Source: Nitrospira sp. CG24E (GTDB lineage Bacteria > Nitrospirota > Nitrospiria > Nitrospirales > Nitrospiraceae). From it: a stretch of 64,000 nt of DNA. The notes below the pieces were generated by a model. It ran no database searches, was not told the origin of the DNA, and saw only the letters and a program-made list of their open reading frames with translations. Below are positions 58,772-64,000 of this stretch, in pieces. The stretch is taken from NCBI GenBank assembly GCA_002869895.2, contig NEWP02000008.1, positions 1 to 64,000 of the forward strand, given 5' to 3'. Numbering within the stretch: position 1 is the first letter of the stretch; every line of letters begins with the position of its first letter. The position numbers were made by a program, and so were the translations under genes.

Positions 58772-59146
58772 TTATCGAACCACTACCACGCCATTCGTCA
58801 GTCCAAATCCATCCGTCACAAAGTCTTCCGCCAACGGCGGTGCCACCCACTCGTTGTCATTGACCAAATACATGAACGTGTGTTCTCCGGTCTGGAGTGG
58901 GGCTTCGGCGACCCACAACCCTCGCTCACCCGTTCGCTTCATGGGCATCGCTCCCTTGACCCAGCCGTTGAACGATCCCACCACACAGACCGTCTTGGCG
59001 ACGGGCGCCGACAGTGTAAACCTTATGCCACCGGTGACCTGCTTCGGCAACTCCAGCACGATCCTCCCGGCGCAGCCGCTCACCGCTGCGGTAAAGGCCA
59101 GGCCCAGCATTGCCCGTCGAAACGCTACCGCGATTCCGTTCACCAT
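58772..59146 (-). CDS. CBM48/AMPK-glycogen-binding-like lipoprotein
   Basis: 124 aa from ATG 59146. Signal and lipobox: MLGLAFTAAVSGC (Cys25). The rest is one E-set/AMPK-type glycogen-binding domain: IRFTLSAPVAKTVCVVGSFN GW with the conserved FNGW, then GLWVAEAPLQTGEHTFMYLV and FVTDGFGLTNGVVVV. It pairs with the anti-sigma protein upstream, which carries the same domain. Carbohydrate binding is the family norm but is not shown for such envelope proteins. Confidence 0.75.
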   Translation of the reverse strand: MVNGIAVAFRRAMLGLAFTAAVSGCAGRIVLELPKQVTGGIRFTLSAPVAKTVCVVGSFNGWVKGAMPMKRTGERGLWVAEAPLQTGEHTFMYLVNDNEWVAPPLAEDFVTDGFGLTNGVVVVR

Positions 59147-59199
59147 GGCCGGAAGAGTACCGGACAACCTCTTCCGTTGCAAGGGAACTGATCTTAGGT

Positions 59200-59886
59200 T
59201 TAGATACTGACATCGAGCACCGCATTCTGCGATCCGAATCCATCGCCGGCGCCATCGGCTGCAAAAGGATCGGCGATCCATTGTGTGCCGTCGATCACAA
59301 ACATGTACTGATACCGGCCAGGCTTGAGGACGATCGTCGCAGTCCACAGGCCGCCTTCGGACGGTTCAAGTTTCGTCTGGCTTGGATTCCAGCCGTTGAA
59401 GTCGCCGGCTACGGAAACAGACCGAGCGCCTGGTTGAAGCAGGACGAGTCGCACAAAGACCTTGGGCTCTTGTCCTGGCGCGAACGATGCGGTCTGCGCC
59501 TGACTCCCAGCCACCGGGACCGGCACCTCCACGATCCGTTCCGGCGCGAAGCGCAGAAAGCCGACAACTGCGACAACTATCACGCAGGCGGTCGCCAGCG
59601 CTCCGGTCAGATTCCATTCCAACGTGCGCGGCACAGTAAACAGTTCCGCCAACCGGCTGAAGAACCCTTTCGGCTGCGCATCAAGTTTGGCCAGCACTCG
59701 AGCGGTAAATTGGCTCGACGGAGCAATCCTGGGAAGCCGTCCTGCCTCTGCCACCACCATTTCAAGGTTCAACCACTGGCGGCGCAATCGGGGATCGGCA
59801 TCGACGGTTTCAAGAAACTGCACTCGTTCTTCGGGCGCCAAGTCCTGATCGAGAAACCGTTGGATCAAGAGATCCTGCTCATCCAT
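59200..59886 (-). CDS. Anti-sigma factor fused to a CBM48-like domain
   Basis: 228 aa; ribosome site GAGGTGA before ATG 59886. Residues 1-75 are a helical anti-sigma-like cytosolic part (DLLIQRFLDQDLAPEERVQF ... RLRRQWLNLE). A transmembrane helix lies at ~93-112, then a short linker and, at ~145-228, an AMPK/CBM48-type domain outside (VFVRLVLLQPGARSVSVAGD, FNGW, LWTATIVLKPGRYQYMFVID). It begins three bases after the ECF sigma gene stop, so the pair is co-expressed. The exported glycan-binding-like domain is an obvious candidate sensor. Confidence 0.8.
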   Translation of the reverse strand: MDEQDLLIQRFLDQDLAPEERVQFLETVDADPRLRRQWLNLEMVVAEAGRLPRIAPSSQFTARVLAKLDAQPKGFFSRLAELFTVPRTLEWNLTGALATACVIVVAVVGFLRFAPERIVEVPVPVAGSQAQTASFAPGQEPKVFVRLVLLQPGARSVSVAGDFNGWNPSQTKLEPSEGGLWTATIVLKPGRYQYMFVIDGTQWIADPFAADGAGDGFGSQNAVLDVSI

Positions 59887-59889
59887 AGA

Positions 59890-60492
59890 TCACCTCGCGA
59901 CAGGAGGCCGACTGTCATTGAACTCCGCCAACTCGCGACTCAATTGCACCCGCCCTTTGTACACCCGCATCTTCAAGGTATCTCCGCTTACCCCAAGAAC
60001 CTCTTCCATCTCTTCGTAACTGAGTCCTTCGACGTGCTTCATGATAAATGCTTCCCGGTAGAGAGGCGGCAACCGCTGGATCGCCCGGTCCAGATGGTCG
60101 GCCACTTGCTGCTGCGAGAGAATCCGTTCCGGCGTTCTGGCTTCGACCACATGCTCATCCGCCACTGTCTCCACATCGAGGTCGAGCTGCTCTGGACGTT
60201 TGGCACGAAGCCAATCTTTACACTTGTTCGCTGCAATCCGATAGAGCCAGGTCGAAAACTTCGCCTCCGCCCGAAAGGTCGGCAGGGCCTTGAATGCCGC
60301 AATGAAGGCCTCCTGCGCAAGATCTTCCGCATCGGTCCGATTCCCCACCATCCGATAGGCCAAACTATTCACGACCGTGGCATAGCGGTCGACGAGCTGC
60401 CCAAAGGCTTCGTGGTCCTGTTTGAGGCTGCGGGCGATGAGCCTGGCTTCATCGACCCACACATGTGGCTCAAGCGGCATACCCACCATCAT
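59890..60492 (-). CDS. ECF-type RNA polymerase sigma factor
   Basis: 200 aa. Region 2 at ~27-100: FGQLVDRYATVVNSLAYRMV, GNRTDAEDLAQEAFIAAFKA, FSTWLYRIAANKCKDWLR. Region 4 at ~135-190: LDRAIQRLPPLYREAFIMKH, EGLSYEEMEEVLGVSGDTLK, RVYKGRVQLSRELAE. Full-length ECF sigma factor. First gene of a leftward operon with its anti-sigma partner; probably autoregulated, as usual for ECF/anti-sigma pairs. A start at ATG 60480 is also possible. Confidence 0.9.
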   Translation of the reverse strand: MMVGMPLEPHVWVDEARLIARSLKQDHEAFGQLVDRYATVVNSLAYRMVGNRTDAEDLAQEAFIAAFKALPTFRAEAKFSTWLYRIAANKCKDWLRAKRPEQLDLDVETVADEHVVEARTPERILSQQQVADHLDRAIQRLPPLYREAFIMKHVEGLSYEEMEEVLGVSGDTLKMRVYKGRVQLSRELAEFNDSRPPVAR

Positions 60493-60717
60493 ATATCGAC
60501 TAGGCCGCTCAGCAAGCTTCTACTGATTAAGACGAGCGGCCGGCCGATTCGTAAACAGACAACTTCTGTGACCCGTGAGACAGATGAAATTTCTAAAACC
60601 GCAATGTTTTCAACGACGAGGGGTCTATTCGAGTCGTGCCATTCTACATTGTGCACAAGGCTGGCAGAAGGGGCGAGAAAAGCGAGTGTCTCTAGGGAAA
60701 TGTTAGGTATCTACTTA
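60493..60717. other. Upstream region of the ECF sigma operon
   Basis: 225 bp without an open frame of coding character. It holds the promoter region of the sigma operon. No clear -35/-10 pair could be assigned by eye. Confidence 0.3.
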
Positions 60718-60841
60718 GCAGGATGCTGAAAAAGTCCGCCAGCGGCGTTCTCGCGTCGCTCAGAGGCTCAACGTACCGAAGCGTACGCCTCGCCTCTTCG
60801 CTCGCTGCGGCCTTGCTGGACGGCCTTTTTGAGCATCCTGC
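60718..60841 (+). repeat. Dispersed inverted-repeat element A, copy 6 (best-preserved)
   Basis: GCAGGATGCTGAAAAAGTCC ... GGCCTTTTTGAGCATCCTGC. Terminal inverted repeats of 16 bp with one mismatch. Inner features: GCGGCGTTCTCGCGTCGCTC, ACGTACCGAAGCGTACG hairpin, GCTGCGGCCTTGCTGGACGG. Good reference for the family. Confidence 0.85.
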
Positions 60842-60916
60842 AGCGTTGTTGCCATCGGCGCAGTGTACAAGATTCCAATAGTATATTGTGCGTAAACTGA
60901 GTTTTTCCGCAGCCTG

Positions 60917-61810
60917 TTAGAAGCGATAGCTGACACCGGTAGACAACCCATAGTCCGGCGCTCCATTGGACAGCCCAACCGTGACCCCGCCGTTGAACCG
61001 CCACTCTGAGGAGGCCCTATAATTCATGCCAAAAAAGACATCTCGGATATTTTGATTTCCCGAGATAAGCGACCGGTATTCTTCGAAGTAGACGCTGCCG
61101 AACAGGTCCTTCGTGAAGTAGTAGCCCCCTCCGACGTCATACCACCACTGGTTCCTGAGATTCCGGCCTTCCGGTCGGCCGATGACGTTGAAGCCTCCAT
61201 CCAGAAATAGAATCCAGTTGTTTCCGACGAGCTTGGACAATTCCGCTCCGACTCCCTGGTCCATCTTGCCAGTCCCAAGCCCTTGCGACTCATCCGCTGT
61301 CGGCAGCTTCAAGCGGCCAGTGACCGCGATGAGGGGGGTCCAGCCCTTCTCCTCAACGATATAGTAGCGCCCCCTGAGAATGATGTCGCCTAGACCTGAA
61401 TTCGTAACCTTCTGGCCCTGAGCGCCACCTGTCACCAGCCCTTGGCATTCCGGCCTGTCTTCAGGCTTTCCCTGACCGGAATTGCTAAAACAGCTCTCGG
61501 GCAGAGTTTGTGTCGGCTGCCCGCCGACCAGTGTAGCCCCACCGGTTGTCGTCACAGTGACAAACGGAATCACCAGGGCGACATCGCCGTCTTTAAAGAA
61601 CCGGCGAATCGAGAGTGGCGCGTAGAAAAATGTGCTCGTCGTACTCGTCCCATAGTTTCCGCTCGAATAACTTGGGTTGAAGCCCACTTGCCAATTTCGA
61701 TCAGGAGTCGGTTGAGGTCCTAGATCCGTTTTCTCCGCGGCCAACCCCGCTGTGGCAATTCCCATGAGACAGACCACGATCCCGACAACCCTGCGACCCC
61801 ACTCGCCCAT
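60917..61810 (-). CDS. Outer-membrane beta-barrel protein (phenol-degradation meta-pathway/porin-like)
   Basis: 297 aa; Shine-Dalgarno GAAGGGAG before the ATG. Signal peptide (VVGIVVCLMGIATAGLAA). The mature protein alternates amphipathic strands and turns (WQVGFNPSYSSGNYGTSTTS, GDIILRGRYYIVEEKGW, TPLIAVTGRLKLPTADESQG, YDVGGGYYFTKDLFGSVYFE) and ends YGLSTGVSYRF with the C-terminal Phe needed by the Bam machinery. KLPTADE with GLGTG is typical of the MetA-pathway-like transporter group. An internal Cys pair lies in a loop. Confidence 0.8.
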   Translation of the reverse strand: MGEWGRRVVGIVVCLMGIATAGLAAEKTDLGPQPTPDRNWQVGFNPSYSSGNYGTSTTSTFFYAPLSIRRFFKDGDVALVIPFVTVTTTGGATLVGGQPTQTLPESCFSNSGQGKPEDRPECQGLVTGGAQGQKVTNSGLGDIILRGRYYIVEEKGWTPLIAVTGRLKLPTADESQGLGTGKMDQGVGAELSKLVGNNWILFLDGGFNVIGRPEGRNLRNQWWYDVGGGYYFTKDLFGSVYFEEYRSLISGNQNIRDVFFGMNYRASSEWRFNGGVTVGLSNGAPDYGLSTGVSYRF

Positions 61811-62021
61811 TGCGCGCTCCCTTCATTTCAACTGTTACGGTACTCTTGTCGTTCCCACTGACAAGCACCGGCTACAAGCTTCACAGGTAACAAACTATCC
61901 AATGTCCCGCCCATCTTCAATCTTTTTGAGGTAATAAAGGGGTAAAAAACGGAGAGAGCGATGCCGCCATTCGGCGACATCGCTCTCAACCCTATTTCGT
62001 GCCGTCATGTCGTGCAGCAGG
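61811..62021. other. Intergenic region with no supported gene
   Basis: About 210 bp between the barrel gene promoter and the stop of the next leftward gene. TTTGAGGTAATAAAGGGG near 61925-61945 could precede a gene, but no coding frame with good character follows. Confidence 0.3.
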
Positions 62022-62528
62022 TCAGTCGCGTCTCTCTCGTTCATGCCTCTCCGACCTATCGGGTCTCTCATGCCGTTCCGGATAATCGGGCCGATCCATC
62101 TGAACTGCTCGGGCATTATCGCGCCCATCCCGCCCATGCTCACCTGCCACACGGTCGGCGCGATCAAGGCCTCGAGATTCTCCTTCGATATGGACACGAC
62201 GATCCTCTCGCTGGTCTTCCTGCCGCATGTCACCATCACGACCCGATCCACTATGTAAAGAACCGGGTCCACTGTTTGCCGAACCATGGCCGCTATTGAC
62301 CGACCCTGGTCCACTGTTCTCGCTCCCGCCACGACCGCCCCGGTCATCGGTCCGACTGCTACCCCGATCGCTACCATCTTCGAGCCGGACACCGCTCGCC
62401 GTTCTCGGCGACGACTTGAGGATATCCACCTGCCCGTTCTGGATCGGAGAAGATGTCTGCGCCCACGCCGGAGTTGCCATGATGGCCAGAACACCGAGAA
62501 CCAGGATTGACCTTGTCGAATGTATCAT
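62022..62528 (-). CDS. Secreted Ser/Gly/Asp/Arg/His-rich protein
   Basis: 168 aa from ATG 62528 with AAAGGG upstream. Signal peptide (SILVLGVLAIMATPAWA|QT). The mature protein is low complexity: GSDRGSSRTDDRGGRGG, NSGPGSVNSGHGSANSGPGS repeats, then an acidic/basic RED/RER-rich tail ending RSERHERERRD. Probably disordered in the periplasm or outside. The competing frame on the same strand lacks a signal peptide and is rejected. It lies 18 bp after the DUF5666 lipoprotein stop, so co-transcribed with it. Confidence 0.6.
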   Translation of the reverse strand: MIHSTRSILVLGVLAIMATPAWAQTSSPIQNGQVDILKSSPRTASGVRLEDGSDRGSSRTDDRGGRGGSENSGPGSVNSGHGSANSGPGSLHSGSGRDGDMRQEDQREDRRVHIEGESRGLDRADRVAGEHGRDGRDNARAVQMDRPDYPERHERPDRSERHERERRD

Positions 62529-62546
62529 GATGGACTTCCCTTTCAA

Positions 62547-63974
62547 TTAGTCTTCCAGCTCCGCTTCGCGCCACGTCACGACCGTCCCGTTCAGCCTTCC
62601 CTTCACCTTGACCAAGGTGCCGACCGTCACAGCATTGAAGAAACCTGCACGGCCAATCAGCTGACCGTTGAGACCTTCGAAGTTGTCATTACTAATTCCC
62701 GACGTGTCGACCGCCACACCGAGAATCGTCAGAAACGGATCACCGAACGGTTGCTGAACCGGTCCTTGGAGATCCACATCGCTGTCTGGCGACCGCAGAA
62801 TAATGCGGGTTGCTATGACAGAAGTGGGACCACTCACACGGCCACGTACCCGGACGTGATTGCTATCCAGATCATTCAGAGTGATGGTATTTCCACCGTC
62901 TTTCAGCTCTGTCTGGCTGTTCACGGTAATGGTCAAACCGGGCAGCCCTGCAAGCGTCAACGTGTTGCCATTGATCGTTGCATTTCCTTCCAGCCGCACA
63001 CTCTCATGGAACTTCACATGCTTCGCCGTCAAGATTCCGTTCGCCAATCGACCCTCGGCAGACAACTTCGTCCCTACGACGATCTCATCGATCGTGCCGC
63101 CTCGGAATTCCGTGTTTGCCGTCGTCTGCACATGGGTGCTGCCGATGAAGAAATCGCCAAGCCCGTCGACTCGCGTCACAAATCCTTCCACTTCAAACTC
63201 GTCTGCTTGCTTCACTCCCTGATTCTCCGGCTCGACCTTGGTCGCAGTGAGGGTGGTCGTTCCGGAATTGAAGGTTGTTCCTTTCACTTCCACGAAGAGG
63301 TCATTCCAGTTGTTGCCGCTTGGACTCGGCATGTCGCCAATGATGGCACCGGCATAGTTCACCGTGAGGTTGCCGATTTGAAATGTAGTCGTAGCAGCGA
63401 CGTGGCCGCTGATGAATCCACGCACTTTGAGCGTCACCCCAGCTATCTTTTTTTCAATGAATGTTGCCTGGATTACACCATTGGGACGGATATGGCCGTT
63501 CACTTCCACGTTGTCACCGACCACGGACGTAACGTTATTGTCGAAGATCGTCGTGTTGTCGACCAAGACCGTCTGACCCATCACCACCAGACTCAATCCA
63601 TCGGCGGCGATCGACTGCACCAAACCCTCTACTGCATCCCTTTGCTGGACAGAATCGGCGGTATGTTCATTGCCATTGAACGAGCCGGTCACAAAGACGG
63701 TCATGCCCTCTTTGAGACCGCAGTGATTGGCCGGGCTGATATCGCACCGATTCGGTGTACCGTCATCTCGCCGCACTTCCACACCATTCGCCTCGAACTT
63801 CTTGCCGTTTACAAACACACTGCCAAAACCGGTAATAGTGCCGGATGATGCGGCTGATCCGCTGGCACTGCCTGTCGCCGGACTGGACGATCCCCCGCCG
63901 CTCCCGCAGCCTCCCAGCAATCCCACCAAGCCAACTGCACCGAAGAAATTGAATATGATTGATGACCGTCTCAT
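62547..63974 (-). CDS. DUF5666-repeat lipoprotein
   Basis: 475 aa; ribosome site GGAGGGG before ATG 63974. Lipobox LGGC (Cys23) followed by a Gly/Ser run. The rest is a series of ~65-80-residue beta-barrel (OB-like) DUF5666 units: GTITGFGSVFVNGKKFEANG, GLKEGMTVFVTGSF, AVEGLVQSIAADGLSLVVMG, VLVDNTTIFDN, FEVEGFVTRVDGLGDFFIGS, VRVRGRVSGPTSVIATRIIL. DUF5666 proteins are envelope lipoproteins of unknown function found in many environmental bacteria. It is first in a unit with the secreted low-complexity protein. Confidence 0.82.
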   Translation of the reverse strand: MRRSSIIFNFFGAVGLVGLLGGCGSGGGSSSPATGSASGSAASSGTITGFGSVFVNGKKFEANGVEVRRDDGTPNRCDISPANHCGLKEGMTVFVTGSFNGNEHTADSVQQRDAVEGLVQSIAADGLSLVVMGQTVLVDNTTIFDNNVTSVVGDNVEVNGHIRPNGVIQATFIEKKIAGVTLKVRGFISGHVAATTTFQIGNLTVNYAGAIIGDMPSPSGNNWNDLFVEVKGTTFNSGTTTLTATKVEPENQGVKQADEFEVEGFVTRVDGLGDFFIGSTHVQTTANTEFRGGTIDEIVVGTKLSAEGRLANGILTAKHVKFHESVRLEGNATINGNTLTLAGLPGLTITVNSQTELKDGGNTITLNDLDSNHVRVRGRVSGPTSVIATRIILRSPDSDVDLQGPVQQPFGDPFLTILGVAVDTSGISNDNFEGLNGQLIGRAGFFNAVTVGTLVKVKGRLNGTVVTWREAELED

Positions 63975-64000
63975 CGAATGACCCCTCCGTATTAGAAGTT

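Noticed and set aside
59110-60729. 539-aa rightward ORF opposite the ECF sigma operon
   Set aside because: The opposite strand holds sigma, anti-sigma and CBM48 genes with clear motifs and ribosome sites; this frame is their shadow.
61895-62494. 199-aa leftward ORF in another frame of the Ser/Gly/Arg-rich secreted protein
   Set aside because: The chosen frame has a signal peptide and ribosome site; this one has neither.
62520-63848. 442-aa rightward ORF opposite the DUF5666 gene
   Set aside because: No signal or motif; antisense of a recognised lipoprotein gene.

Overview
The window looks like chromosome of a Nitrospira-like bacterium (phylum Nitrospirota). This is an inference, not a phylogenetic result. 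It rests on moderately high GC, many Sec/lipoprotein-type envelope proteins, a formate dehydrogenase/FNT transporter pair, and an unusually rich set of short dispersed repeats between and inside genes. No rRNA, tRNA or CRISPR array was recognised.

Layout. 1-6.7 kb: end of a formate dehydrogenase catalytic subunit, a formate/nitrite-type channel, a frameshifted heme-copper-oxidase-I-like membrane protein, an unknown membrane protein overlapping a VWA lipoprotein, and an alpha/beta hydrolase. 7-13.6 kb: a leftward set (methyltransferase, MOSC protein, PrmA), a membrane-anchored MutS-type ATPase, and a leftward operon of a Tat-exported FAD oxidase and two membrane proteins. 13.7-20.2 kb: an LplT-PlsC-Aas fusion for lysophospholipid re-acylation, an amidohydrolase, and an ECF sigma factor with a membrane partner. 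20.3-24.2 kb: a small lipoprotein, an NnrS pseudogene, a J-domain/Sel1 protein and two orphan immunity-type genes. 24.8-37.9 kb: a glycine-free unknown protein, a DUF3015-like lipoprotein, a very long Lhr helicase gene split by one in-frame TAG, a beta-propeller lipoprotein, an epimerase, a CPBP protease, and an aminotransferase overlapping an amidohydrolase.

38-48.5 kb is an accessory/defence island: an AbiV-like abortive infection gene, a GC-rich secreted protein, a higA antitoxin remnant cut off by a dispersed repeat, a VapBC pair, and a five-gene overlapping operon. That operon holds an N6-adenine MTase subunit with only motif I, an ImmA/IrrE peptidase, a DUF4411 PIN protein, an Eco57I-type MTase subunit with NPPY, and a GIY-YIG-like/SF2 helicase. 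It is the best candidate for a poorly described system. An attC-like hairpin follows it, and GTTAGCC lies a few bases before its first possible start codon. The immunity cluster at 22.6-24.2 kb has a homologous leader ending in GTTAGGC.

48.7-64 kb: PilZ protein, sugar dehydrogenase, an M1 peptidase remnant, DnaJ-like protein, MFS transporter, CCA-adding-type nucleotidyltransferase, several charged low-complexity secreted proteins, a four-gene ECF sigma/anti-sigma/CBM48 operon, an outer-membrane barrel and a DUF5666 lipoprotein.

A running theme is decay and insertion by short repeats. At least eight copies or part-copies of a ~120-bp inverted-repeat element, five TCTGGT-rich imperfect palindromes, and arrays of a GTGAAGC/GTGAAAC heptad occur. 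Several lie inside reading frames (five places in lhr) or exactly at the broken ends of genes (higA, M1 peptidase).
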